From Lachnospiraceae bacterium Marseille-Q4251 (lineage in GTDB: Bacteria; Bacillota; Clostridia; Lachnospirales; Lachnospiraceae), in the NCBI GenBank assembly GCA_018223435.1, contig JAGTTO010000001.1, forward strand, positions 2,604,001 through 2,668,000: a DNA stretch of 64,000 bases, read 5' to 3'. Of this stretch, positions 17,655-26,599 are shown one piece after another. Position 1 is the first letter of the stretch. Each line of letters opens with the position of its first letter. The notes beneath the pieces were generated by a model. That model ran no database searches. It was not told the origin of the DNA and saw nothing but the letters and a program-made list of their open reading frames with translations. The position numbers and the translations under genes were made by a program.

Positions 17655-20123
17655 ATGAGAAAAATTCACTTGATCTGCAATGCCCATCTGGACCCGGTAT
17701 GGCTTTGGAGATGGCAGGAGGGCTGTACGGAGGCACTGTCTACTTTCCGGGTGGCGGAAGGCTTTACCGATGAGTTTCCGGGCTTTGCATTTAACCATAA
17801 TGAAGCGATTCTGTATCAGTGGGTAAAAGAAAATGAATCGGATCTGTTTGAACGAATTCAGCAGAAGGTAAAGGAAGGAAAATGGCATATCATGGGAGGC
17901 TGGTACCTTCAGCCCGACTGTAATATGCCCTCCGGCGAATCCATGATCCGCAATATGGCAGAAGGAAGAAAGTTCTTTCTGGAAGAATTTGGCGTGCAGC
18001 CGCATACGGCCATCAATTTTGATTCCTTCGGCCATTCCCGCGGTCTGGTGCAGATTTTAAATCAGGCAGGCTATGATTCTTATGTGGTATGCAGACCGGC
18101 AAAGGACAATTTTGACTTCCCGGAGCAGAACTATTTATGGAAAGGCTTTAATGGATCGGAGGTCATCGTTCACCGCTCGGATGAAAACTACAATTCCGTT
18201 TACGGCCATGCGGCAGAGGAACTGAATAAATTCCTGGAAGAGACGAAAGAAGAGCCGGTTTCTCTTTTCCTCTGGGGTGTGGGCGATCACGGAGGCGGCC
18301 CGTCCAGGGATGATCTGAAGGATCTGACAGCGCTGATTGAGGAAAAGAAAGAGGACTATGTGATCCTGCATTCCGATACGGAAACCTTTTTTAAGGAGCT
18401 AAAGGAAGCTGCACCAAAGCTTCCGGTTGTGGAGCGGAGTCTCAATCCGGTGGCGGAAGGCTGCTATACCTCTCAGATCCGCATAAAACAGAAACACAGA
18501 CTTCTGGAAAACGAGCTCTATTCTTCCGAGAAAATGGCCAGTGCGGCAGCCCTTTTACAGGGAAAGAATTATCCGAAACAGGCTTTTGAGGAAGCGGAAA
18601 AAGCCCTGCTCTTTGCAGAGTTTCACGATGCGCTTCCGGGTTCAGGCACCCAGCTGGTAGAGGAAGATACTTTACGCCTGCTGGATCATGGATTGGAAAT
18701 TCTTTCAAGAGAAAAACTGAAAGCGGCAATTGCGCTGACGGCCGGAGAAGAGAAAATCCTGGACGGAAGCTCCTGCGCCTTTATCTATAATCCTCATCCC
18801 TATCCGATCAAGGGACAGTTTGCCTTTGAGGTGGGTCTGCCAAAACAGAACTGGGAAAATGTATTTTACTATCCGAAGGCCTACTGCAATGGGAAAGAAG
18901 TACCGACCCAGGGTGAGATGGAGTCCAGCCATTTCTGCATAGACTGGAGAAAGAAAGTCGTGATCGAGGTGGAGCTTCAGCCTTCCTGCATCAACCGCGT
19001 GGATGTGTTCTTTGAAGCCATTGAGAAGAGACCGGTTTTTGAGCCGATCATAGCAAAGAAAAACTTTGTGTTTGAGAACGAGAGAATGCGCGTGGTGATC
19101 AATACTTCCACAGGACTGATGGATTCCTATCAGGTAGATGGAAAAGAATACTTAAAACCGGGAAGCTTTCAGCTGACAGCCATGGACGGAACCTATAATT
19201 CCTGGGGCCTCTGGACCGATGAAACTCATTGCAGGAGAAAATTTGCACTTCTGACGCCTCATGAGGGCAGTGAATTTTCCGGCCTGATGGATCAGGTAGT
19301 ACCCTCTGTCCGGGTGATTGAGGACGGAGCAGTCCGGACAGTGGTGGAAGTTTTGTCTGGCTGGCACAATAGTAAGGCTTATCAGCGCTATGTGCTGCCG
19401 AAAGTGGGAACCTCCTTTGAAGTGGAAGTCGGCGTATACTGGAACGAAAATGATACCGTTCTGAAAATGGAGATCCCGACACTGCTGGAAAAAGGCCAGT
19501 ATCAGGGCCAGGTGATGTTCGGTCATGATACCCTCCGGCAGAATGGAGCGGAAGTGGTTGCACAGAAATGGAATGCATTGACAGAGGACGGCCGGATGTT
19601 CAGCGTACTGAACAAAGGCAGCCATGGAAGCAGTGAAAAGGACGGCACCATTGGTCTGACACTTTTACATTCTGCCGGTTATTCCGCAGCAGATGGTGAT
19701 TTTGAACGGACTCTGAGGGAGAAACGCCATACGGTACGAATGGAACAGGGAGAGCGTCTTTTCTCATTCAAAGTAGAAGCCGGAAAGACGGAAGAACTGG
19801 AAGCAGTTCTGGATCAGAAGGCACAGGTCTATAACGAGGAACCCTATGCATTTGCCTTCAGCGCGCCGGGAACCGGCAAAAAAGCAGGTTCGTTTATGAC
19901 CATCGATAATCCGGCGATTCTCGTTTCTGCCTGCAAGATGGCGGAAAGCGGCGAGGGCTACACGATTCGTGTGTTTGAAACGGCGAATAAAGAAAGCGAA
20001 GGAATGCTTTCCATTCCTGCGCTTGGGATAACGAAAAAGATTTCTCTGAAGCCTTTTGAACTGAAAACCTTACACTTGGATGAAAAGGCAGGGGTGATCG
20101 CGGATGCGGATATTTTCGACTAA
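17655..20123 (+). CDS. GH38 alpha-mannosidase (822 residues)
   Basis: This retaining, metal-dependent alpha-mannosidase has the zinc-binding motif HLDPVWLWRW (His11, Asp13) right at the N-terminus. The nucleophile Asp123 lies in AINFDSFGHS, and a further conserved segment is LQPDCNMPSGES near residue 85. C-terminal beta domains follow (residues about 390-820). No signal peptide is present, so it works in the cytoplasm and removes alpha-mannosyl branches from imported oligosaccharides. AAAGGAACGGAG precedes the ATG. The next gene starts inside its last 20 bases, so translation is coupled. Confidence 0.92.
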   Translation: MRKIHLICNAHLDPVWLWRWQEGCTEALSTFRVAEGFTDEFPGFAFNHNEAILYQWVKENESDLFERIQQKVKEGKWHIMGGWYLQPDCNMPSGESMIRNMAEGRKFFLEEFGVQPHTAINFDSFGHSRGLVQILNQAGYDSYVVCRPAKDNFDFPEQNYLWKGFNGSEVIVHRSDENYNSVYGHAAEELNKFLEETKEEPVSLFLWGVGDHGGGPSRDDLKDLTALIEEKKEDYVILHSDTETFFKELKEAAPKLPVVERSLNPVAEGCYTSQIRIKQKHRLLENELYSSEKMASAAALLQGKNYPKQAFEEAEKALLFAEFHDALPGSGTQLVEEDTLRLLDHGLEILSREKLKAAIALTAGEEKILDGSSCAFIYNPHPYPIKGQFAFEVGLPKQNWENVFYYPKAYCNGKEVPTQGEMESSHFCIDWRKKVVIEVELQPSCINRVDVFFEAIEKRPVFEPIIAKKNFVFENERMRVVINTSTGLMDSYQVDGKEYLKPGSFQLTAMDGTYNSWGLWTDETHCRRKFALLTPHEGSEFSGLMDQVVPSVRVIEDGAVRTVVEVLSGWHNSKAYQRYVLPKVGTSFEVEVGVYWNENDTVLKMEIPTLLEKGQYQGQVMFGHDTLRQNGAEVVAQKWNALTEDGRMFSVLNKGSHGSSEKDGTIGLTLLHSAGYSAADGDFERTLREKRHTVRMEQGERLFSFKVEAGKTEELEAVLDQKAQVYNEEPYAFAFSAPGTGKKAGSFMTIDNPAILVSACKMAESGEGYTIRVFETANKESEGMLSIPALGITKKISLKPFELKTLHLDEKAGVIADADIFD

Positions 20124-21216
20124 AATAAGAAAACGAATCCTGTGTGCGGCAGCGGCGACAGTGATCGCGGTGAGCGGCACAGGAATGACAGCAATGCCAG
20201 TATTTGGAAAAGAAACGGAAGGAGGTCAGGAAACAGACATGCGTGTAGAACAGGCAGAAAAAGCAATGCAGAGTTTTCTGGATCGATTTTATGTAGTCGA
20301 TGAGGATAACGACAGAGGTGAGATTGTCGGTGAATTTTTCTGGACAAGGGCAGAAATGTTTGAGATTGTAGTGGATGCCTACGAGAAGACCGGGGAAGAA
20401 AAATATAAGGATCTGATAGCGCAGATGTACCGCGGCTTTGTAAAAAGCTACGGAGAAGACTGGTCGGATAATGATTTCAATGATGACATTATGTGGATGA
20501 CAATCGGCTGTGCCCGGGCTTATGAGCTGACCGGCGAAACTTTTTATAAGGAACAGGCGGAACATCATTTTAAGCTGGTGTTTGACCGAGCCTGGAATGA
20601 TGATCTGGGAGGCGGCCTTTTGTGGAAAACGGACCAGACCTGCAAAAACGCCTGCATCAACGGTCCGGCAGCGATCGCCGGCTGCCTTCTGTATCGGATA
20701 ACGAAGGAAGAGAATTATCTGGAGAAGGCGAAGCAGATTTATCAGTGGCAGTTAGATACGCTCTGCCAAGGGAACGGAGCAGTTTCTGATAACATCGAGA
20801 GCGATGGAAAGATCAATACCTGGTGCTCTACCTATAATCAGGGAACCTTTATCGGAGCGTCGCAGTTTTTGTGGGAGTTGACCGGAGAACAGAAGTATCT
20901 GGATGAGGCGATTCTTGCAGCTGATTATACGATGCATGAAATGTTTCACGATGGAGTGATAAACACAGAAGCAGATGGGAATGATCTGCCGGGCTTCAAA
21001 GGCATTCTGGCAAGATGGCTTGGAAAGCTGGTAAACGAAGGTGGCCAGGAACAATACCGGGAATGGATGGAGCTGAATGCGGAAAACGCCTGGAAGAATC
21101 AGAATGCAAAAGGTCTGATGTGGACTCTTTGGGGTGAAAAGACGCAGGATACCTTCTATATGCCCTGGGGTTGTTCCGCGGCGATTGCCCAGTTGTTTGC
21201 AGTAATCCGTAAATAG
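20104..21216 (+). CDS. Secreted GH76 alpha-1,6-mannanase
   Basis: This 370-residue protein has a signal peptide (RKRILCAAAATVIAVSGTGMTAMPVFG, residues about 9-36; no lipobox) and a GH76 domain. The catalytic pair lies in NDFNDDIMWMTIG (Asp127, Asp128). Further marks are WNDDLGGGLLWKTDQTCKNACI near residue 165 and INTWCSTYNQGTFIGASQFLW near residue 240. Its start overlaps the GH38 stop by 20 bases in another frame. As the only clearly exported hydrolase of this operon, it is the likely first enzyme to cut mannan outside the cell before uptake. Confidence 0.88.
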   Translation: MRIFSTKIRKRILCAAAATVIAVSGTGMTAMPVFGKETEGGQETDMRVEQAEKAMQSFLDRFYVVDEDNDRGEIVGEFFWTRAEMFEIVVDAYEKTGEEKYKDLIAQMYRGFVKSYGEDWSDNDFNDDIMWMTIGCARAYELTGETFYKEQAEHHFKLVFDRAWNDDLGGGLLWKTDQTCKNACINGPAAIAGCLLYRITKEENYLEKAKQIYQWQLDTLCQGNGAVSDNIESDGKINTWCSTYNQGTFIGASQFLWELTGEQKYLDEAILAADYTMHEMFHDGVINTEADGNDLPGFKGILARWLGKLVNEGGQEQYREWMELNAENAWKNQNAKGLMWTLWGEKTQDTFYMPWGCSAAIAQLFAVIRK

Positions 21217-21222
21217 AAAGAG

Positions 21223-21264
21223 AAGTGGCTGGCACAGCTTATCGAAAGCGCCAGCCACTTTTAA
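21223..21264. terminator. Bidirectional terminator
   Basis: AAGTGGCTGGC (21223-21233) pairs perfectly with GCCAGCCACTT (21250-21260) between the convergent GH76 and regulator genes, with T-rich flank on both strands. Confidence 0.8.
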
Positions 21265-21271
21265 AACTAAA

Positions 21272-22381
21272 TTATAAGGTGAAAAACGACTCGCCTTCCA
21301 CCAGCTTTGCCGGAATTTTGACATTCTGGGGCGCCTGGACGGGATGAGAGATCAGCTCCAGAAGAAGCTCCACAGCCTTCTCACCGATCGCAGCCTCATC
21401 CTGGTGAAGATGGGTAAACTGCGGTCTGCCAAAAAGAGGCAGAGGAGAGTCAAAGCAGAGGATGGAGAGATCCTTTCCTGTGGTGCGGCCGATCCGCCGG
21501 GCTGCCTGATCCGCGGCCACAGCCAGAGGGTACTGGAAGGCGAACAGAGCGGTGATCTCCGGGTGCTCCGTGAGGTGAAGGGCGATCCGGTCGATGCTTT
21601 CCTCGGAGACGATCTCTGAAGAATGGCCCAGATCTTTCAGCCATAGCTCCTGCTTTAACGGGAAGCCGGTGATGGCGCTGTACTGGAAAACGGCATCGCA
21701 CCGCTCCTGGAGCACACTGTTATCGATGGTCGGAAGAAGGATTCCCACATTTTTGTGCCCCTGGGAACTGATATAGGAAAGTCCCTGGGAGACAGCCAGC
21801 GCGTTGTCTGTGCCAACGGAGGTCTGCTGGATGATCTGGATGTTCTGGTCGATGAGGACCAGCGGATATTTGTCGATGACCATCTGGAGCAGCCGGGGAT
21901 TCAGAAACTGGGAGGTTCCGGGAAAAACAATGAGGCCGTCCACAGGAGCGGAGCTCATGCTGAGAATTGCCTCCTCCTCCCGTTTTTGATCGTCATGAGA
22001 CAGAGCGAAGAAAAGATGAGCTTTTCCGTGGCAGGCATCGGCGATGGCGGTGACGGTCTCAAGACCGAAATGTCCGTTCATTTCCGGATAGATCAGTCCG
22101 ATCCGGGGAAGAAAATCACCGGAAAAAGAAGAAGCTTTGGCGAAATTGCTGACTGCCGGAGTGGAAGTCTTGTGACTTACAAAGGTTCCGCGGCCCTTCT
22201 GCCGGGATAGAAGCCCTTCCTCGGCCAGCATGTTCAGCGCCCGCTTGCTCGTGATCTTACTCACATGAAAAAGGTCCGCCAGTCCGCCCTCCGTCGGCAC
22301 CTGATCGCCGGGCTTATAGACGCCGTTCTCGATATCCTGCTTGAGAGACTGATATATTTTCAGATATAAAGGTTCATCCAT
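21272..22381 (-). CDS. Second AraR-like regulator (GntR winged helix + LacI-type domain)
   Basis: This 369-residue paralogue of the regulator at 11939 has an N-terminal GntR domain (PLYLKIYQSLKQDIENGVYKPGDQVPTEGGLADLF, read in pieces, residues 4-40; then VSKITSKRALNMLAEEGLL). A LacI-like effector domain follows from about residue 85 (RIGLIYPEMNGHF, ILCFDSP). GGAGGATAGTATTT precedes the ATG on the minus strand. It is transcribed away from the large GH38 gene, and the two promoters share the 257-base gap. It therefore most likely controls that gene, its own gene, or both. Confidence 0.85.
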   Translation of the reverse strand: MDEPLYLKIYQSLKQDIENGVYKPGDQVPTEGGLADLFHVSKITSKRALNMLAEEGLLSRQKGRGTFVSHKTSTPAVSNFAKASSFSGDFLPRIGLIYPEMNGHFGLETVTAIADACHGKAHLFFALSHDDQKREEEAILSMSSAPVDGLIVFPGTSQFLNPRLLQMVIDKYPLVLIDQNIQIIQQTSVGTDNALAVSQGLSYISSQGHKNVGILLPTIDNSVLQERCDAVFQYSAITGFPLKQELWLKDLGHSSEIVSEESIDRIALHLTEHPEITALFAFQYPLAVAADQAARRIGRTTGKDLSILCFDSPLPLFGRPQFTHLHQDEAAIGEKAVELLLELISHPVQAPQNVKIPAKLVEGESFFTL

Positions 22382-22442
22382 AAATACTATCCTCCGTAAA
22401 AAAACACTGACTCCTGGTAAAACAAATAATTTTTATGAAAAA

Positions 22443-22471
22443 AGTATACTATATATATCAACACAATGCAA
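22443..22471 (-). promoter_or_regulatory. Promoter of the second GntR/LacI regulator
   Basis: On the minus strand TTGCAT (22471-22466), a 17-base spacer, then TATACT (22448-22443). Confidence 0.6.
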
Positions 22472-22547
22472 GTGAAAAAATGCACGATTGCAATAAATAG
22501 TATTGTTTTTAGAAAAATTATATACTATATTTCTAGAAAAACATATA

Positions 22548-22576
22548 TTGACATGTTAAATGCCGCATTTTATAAT
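22548..22576 (+). promoter_or_regulatory. Consensus promoter of the large GH38 gene with operator-like -35 overlap
   Basis: TTGACA (22548-22553), a 17-base spacer and TATAAT (22571-22576) are a perfect match. TGACATGTTA (22549-22558) is a one-base variant of the palindrome at 11848. Confidence 0.8.
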
Positions 22577-22638
22577 GAAACCAAGAAAAACCAGTTTTAC
22601 AATAAGCCGTCAGATCGGCAGAAAAGGAGGATGCATGC

Positions 22639-25600
22639 ATGTTTTTTACACTGGAAAAACTGGAAAGAAGCACGAAGAAGCTGAAAGATCTCCGCTACAG
22701 AGAGCGGATTGAGATTCCGGCATTTGACGCAAGTACACCGGAGGAGGAGCCGGTGGGAAAACGTCCGGAGAGCGTCGTTTACACCGGAACTCTGAAAAAA
22801 GGTGATTTCTGGACCGGAAGAGGCACTTATATGTGGATTCGTCAGACCGTGGAAATCCCGGCAGAATGGGCAGGAAAGAAGATTGCCGGCCTTTTTAATA
22901 TGGGAAAAACCGGCGACGGATTGAACTCCGGCTTTGAAGGCCTGATCTATGTCAACGGCTCCCCCTACTGCGAGACCGGTTCCTATCATGAGGAAGTGAT
23001 CTTCCCGACTGAGCTTGCCGGAACCAAAGTGGAGCTTGCCATTCGTCTCTGGGCAGGTCTGGAGGGCGGCGGCGTGCCCACACCGCAGACGCACCAGTTC
23101 AAACAGGCAGAGATCGCGATTCTGGACGAGACTGCAGATGATTTTTACTACAGCAGCCGGGCGGCCGTTGAGACTGTGCGGGTTCTGGATGAAAATGATT
23201 CCGTGAGAAGAGAGCTTCTGACCGCCATCGACCGGGCGCATCTCGCCATCGACTGGAGAAAGCCAGGTTCCGAGGCTTTTTATGAATCCCTGAAAAAAGC
23301 TCTGGCTGTCTGGAACGAGGAGGTTTCCAAAATTTCCTACACCAGCCCTGTGACCGTTCATACTGTGGGCCATTCCCATATCGACGTGGCCTGGCTCTGG
23401 CAGCTGAAGCACACCAGAGAAAAGGCTGCCCGCACCTTCTCTACGATGTGTACCCTGATGGAGCAGTACCCGGAATTTACTTTTATCCAGTCCCAGCCCC
23501 AGCTTTACGATTACATCAAGACCGACTATCCGGACATCTACGAGCGGATTCAGAAGACTGTGAAATCCGGCAACTGGGAGCCCAACGGCGCCATGTGGGT
23601 TGAGGCCGACTGTAACATTTCCTCCGGTGAGGCTTTGGTGCGTCAGATCCTGAACGGCCAGCGTTTCTTCAAGGAAGAATTCGGCGCGACCTCCAACGTA
23701 CTCTGGCTTCCGGATGTGTTCGGCTACAGCTGGGCCCTGCCCCAGATCCTGAAGCGTTCCGGCATCGACAATTTCATGACGATCAAGATCAGCTGGAACC
23801 AGTACAACCATATGCCTCACGATACCTTCCGCTGGATCGGCGTGGACGGCTCCGAGGTGCTGACTCATTTCATGAGCACACCTGCCATCTCCGACAACGG
23901 CGGCTACACCTATAACGGCGTCATCGATCCCGTATCGGTCAAGGGCGAGTGGGATCTCTACCATGACAAAGAGATCAACCAGGATCTGCTTCTGGCTTAC
24001 GGAAACGGAGACGGAGGCGGCGGAGTCAACCGTGACATGCTGGAGATGGGCCGTCATCTGAAAGCAATGCCGGGTCTTCCCCGCGTAACCCCGGGAACCG
24101 CTTACGATTACTTTGAGAATCTCCAGAAGACCGTTGCAGCAACCGACCGCCATGTGCCCACCTGGGACGGCGAACTTTATCTGGAGTACCACAGAGGCAC
24201 CTACACCTCCCAGGCCCGCAATAAGAAAAATAACCGGAAAACCGAGCTGAAGCTGCGGGAGGCTGAGTGGCTGGCCAGCGAGGCTGCTGTAAAGACCGGC
24301 GATTTCTCTTCCTATCCGGCAAAAGACTTCCACGAGGCCTGGAAAATCGCCCTCAGAAACCAGTTCCACGACATCATCCCCGGTTCCTCCATCCATGAAG
24401 TATACGAGGATTCCACCGAGGAGTACCGGAAGGCCAACGAGATTCTGGACGCCATCGAGAAAAATGCCCTGAAGGTTCTGACCAGAGACGCAGCTTCTAC
24501 CGTGACCGTTGTGAACAACAGCAGCTTTGCAGGTGAAGGCATCGTGACGGTAAAAGGCTTCGAGGACAAAGAGGGAAGCTGGCTCTCCGCTGACGGCAAA
24601 GAGCTCCCCGCGGTCCGGACGGAAAACGGCTGGCTTGTGAAGGTTTCCGGCGTGGAGCCCACTGGCTTTACGACTCTGACTTTCAAAGAGGGAACCGGCG
24701 CCGAGAGCTTTTCCAAAGCGGACTGGATCGGAGAGATCGACACACCGTTCTATCACATCACCTGGGATGAGAGCGGCCGCATGACCTCTATTTTTGACAA
24801 GGAAAACGACCGTGAGATCTTAAAGGCAGGCGAGACCGGAAACCGTCTCGTGGTTTACGAAGACCGCCCGATGAACTTCGATGCCTGGGATATTGATATT
24901 TATTATCAGGAAAAAGGCTACGAGGTGGAGGATCTCAAGGAAGTTTCCGTGGAAAAATCTTCCCTGATGACAACGGTGAAAATGACCTGGAATTACGAGG
25001 ATTCCGTGATTTCTCAGGAGATCCGCCTCTACAATGACGACCGCCGGATCGATTTTGTGACCCATGCGGACTGGCATGAGCATCAGCAGCTCTTACGGGT
25101 GCTCTTCCCGCTTGATATCCGCACCAGCGAGGCCACTTTTGATATTCAGTACGGAAATGTGAAACGGCCGACCTACGAGAACACCAGCTGGGATATGGCA
25201 AAATTTGAGACCGTTGCCCATCAGTGGGCCGATTATTCCGAGACCGGCTATGGCGTCAGCCTGATGAACGACTGCAAATACGGCTACAGCGCCAGAGGTC
25301 ACATCCTTGGCATGTCACTGATTAAATGCGGAATCTATCCGGATTACGCGGCAGATCAGGGAAGCCATGACTTTACCTATGCCCTTTACCCCCACAGCGG
25401 CAGCTGGCAGGAGTCCGGCGTACAAAAAAGTGCATGGAGCCTTAACAATCCGCTCTGGGCCGTGGCAGGAACCCTTGATGTCGAGAGCGCATTTTGCAAG
25501 GCCGACACCGATCATGTGGCCATCGACTGTGTGAAGAAGGCGGAGGATTCCGATGATCTCATCGTCCGCTTCCACGAGTATGAGGGCATGCGCGGACCGG

Positions 25601-25746
25601 TAACGCTGAAATTTGGCTTCCCGGTGGCATCCTGGCAGGAGACTAATCTGTGTGAAAATCCGGAGGGTGAAGAGCAGACCGGAGAGCTCAAAGTGACCGT
25701 GCGTCCTTACGAGATCCGTACCTTCCGTGTAACACCGAAAAAATAA
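22639..25746 (+). CDS. GH38 alpha-mannosidase (1,035 residues)
   Basis: This is the long bacterial GH38 form. An N-terminal beta domain (residues 1-235) precedes the catalytic barrel. Zinc ligands lie in GHSHIDVAW (His245/His247, Asp249). The nucleophile Asp359 is in LPDVFGYSWALPQ, and EADCNISSGE lies near residue 322. C-terminal beta-sandwich domains extend to the end. There is no signal peptide. AAAGGAGG lies eight bases before the ATG. The gene is monocistronic and divergent from the second GntR/LacI regulator. It differs in size and sequence from the GH38 at 17655, so the two enzymes probably handle different linkages; which ones cannot be told from sequence. Confidence 0.92.
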   Translation: MFFTLEKLERSTKKLKDLRYRERIEIPAFDASTPEEEPVGKRPESVVYTGTLKKGDFWTGRGTYMWIRQTVEIPAEWAGKKIAGLFNMGKTGDGLNSGFEGLIYVNGSPYCETGSYHEEVIFPTELAGTKVELAIRLWAGLEGGGVPTPQTHQFKQAEIAILDETADDFYYSSRAAVETVRVLDENDSVRRELLTAIDRAHLAIDWRKPGSEAFYESLKKALAVWNEEVSKISYTSPVTVHTVGHSHIDVAWLWQLKHTREKAARTFSTMCTLMEQYPEFTFIQSQPQLYDYIKTDYPDIYERIQKTVKSGNWEPNGAMWVEADCNISSGEALVRQILNGQRFFKEEFGATSNVLWLPDVFGYSWALPQILKRSGIDNFMTIKISWNQYNHMPHDTFRWIGVDGSEVLTHFMSTPAISDNGGYTYNGVIDPVSVKGEWDLYHDKEINQDLLLAYGNGDGGGGVNRDMLEMGRHLKAMPGLPRVTPGTAYDYFENLQKTVAATDRHVPTWDGELYLEYHRGTYTSQARNKKNNRKTELKLREAEWLASEAAVKTGDFSSYPAKDFHEAWKIALRNQFHDIIPGSSIHEVYEDSTEEYRKANEILDAIEKNALKVLTRDAASTVTVVNNSSFAGEGIVTVKGFEDKEGSWLSADGKELPAVRTENGWLVKVSGVEPTGFTTLTFKEGTGAESFSKADWIGEIDTPFYHITWDESGRMTSIFDKENDREILKAGETGNRLVVYEDRPMNFDAWDIDIYYQEKGYEVEDLKEVSVEKSSLMTTVKMTWNYEDSVISQEIRLYNDDRRIDFVTHADWHEHQQLLRVLFPLDIRTSEATFDIQYGNVKRPTYENTSWDMAKFETVAHQWADYSETGYGVSLMNDCKYGYSARGHILGMSLIKCGIYPDYAADQGSHDFTYALYPHSGSWQESGVQKSAWSLNNPLWAVAGTLDVESAFCKADTDHVAIDCVKKAEDSDDLIVRFHEYEGMRGPVTLKFGFPVASWQETNLCENPEGEEQTGELKVTVRPYEIRTFRVTPKK

Positions 25747-25758
25747 ACAGCTATCTTT

Positions 25759-25792
25759 ACGCCGGTTTATCTTCGGATGGCCGGCGTTTTTT
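25759..25792 (+). terminator. Terminator after the large GH38 gene
   Basis: ACGCCGG (25759-25765) pairs with CCGGCGT (25781-25787), followed by six T. Confidence 0.75.
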
Positions 25793-25843
25793 CATGTATA
25801 AAAAGTCGGGCCGATCGTGCAAAGAGAAACCGGTCAGCTGTTG

Positions 25844-25849
25844 TATAAT
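25844..25849 (+). promoter_or_regulatory. Probable -10 box of the nan operon
   Basis: A perfect TATAAT lies 34 bases before nanE. No good -35 box is seen at the right distance, so an activator may be needed. Confidence 0.4.
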
Positions 25850-25882
25850 GAAGACAACAAATATTGAATAAAGGAGGAGCAC

Positions 25883-26599
25883 ATGAGAACAGAAGACAGA
25901 ATTAAGGCGCTGAAAGGCCAGCTCATCGTTTCCTGTCAGGCGCTGCCGCAGGAGCCTCTTCATTCATCCTTTATCATGGGGAGAATGGCGAGAGCGGCAA
26001 AAGAGGGCGGAGCCGCTGGAATCCGGGCCAACACGAAAGAGGACATCAAAGAAATTCAGGAAGTGACCGGCCTTCCGATCATCGGCATCGTGAAACGCGA
26101 CTATCCGGACAGCGCGGTTTACATCACGCCGACGATGAAGGAGATCGAGGAGCTGATGGAGGTGAAGCCGGAGATCGTTGCCATCGATGCCACCGGAGCC
26201 CTGCGCCCTGGAAATGTGACGCTGGCGGACTTTTTCCATCAGATTAAGGAAAAATATCCGGAGCAGAAGCTGATGGCGGACTGCTCGACCATCGAGGAAG
26301 CACTTTTTGCCGACGAGCTGGGCTTTGATTTCATTGGAACGACGATGGTGGGCTATACTCCCCAGAGTAAAGGCCTTAAGATCGAAGAAAATGATTTCGA
26401 GATTTTACGGACGATCCTGAAAAAAGTGAAACATCCGGTGATCGCAGAAGGAAATGTGAACTCCCCGGAAAAAGCAAAACGAGTCATCGAACTTGGTTCT
26501 TATGCAGTTGTGGTGGGAAGCAGCATTACCCGCCCGCAGCTGATTACAAAAGGCTATGCAGAGGCCGTAAATTCTGTGGAAAAGGAGACGACAGTATGA
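25883..26599 (+). CDS. nanE: N-acetylmannosamine-6-phosphate 2-epimerase
   Basis: This 238-residue (beta/alpha)8 enzyme converts ManNAc-6-phosphate to GlcNAc-6-phosphate. Family marks are LIVSCQALPQEPLH at the N-terminus, GAAGIRANTKEDI near residue 45, GIVKRDYPDSAVYITPT near residue 69 and a phosphate-binding end VVVGSSITRP near residue 210. AAAGGAGGAGCAC precedes the ATG. It overlaps nanA by four bases (ATGA), so the two are translationally coupled. It is the first gene of a sialic acid/ManNAc catabolic operon. Confidence 0.93.
   Translation: MRTEDRIKALKGQLIVSCQALPQEPLHSSFIMGRMARAAKEGGAAGIRANTKEDIKEIQEVTGLPIIGIVKRDYPDSAVYITPTMKEIEELMEVKPEIVAIDATGALRPGNVTLADFFHQIKEKYPEQKLMADCSTIEEALFADELGFDFIGTTMVGYTPQSKGLKIEENDFEILRTILKKVKHPVIAEGNVNSPEKAKRVIELGSYAVVVGSSITRPQLITKGYAEAVNSVEKETTV

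Noticed and set aside
22597..24756. 719-residue minus-strand frame opposite the large GH38 gene
   Set aside because: It is an antisense shadow of a codon-biased gene; the plus frame has full GH38 motifs.
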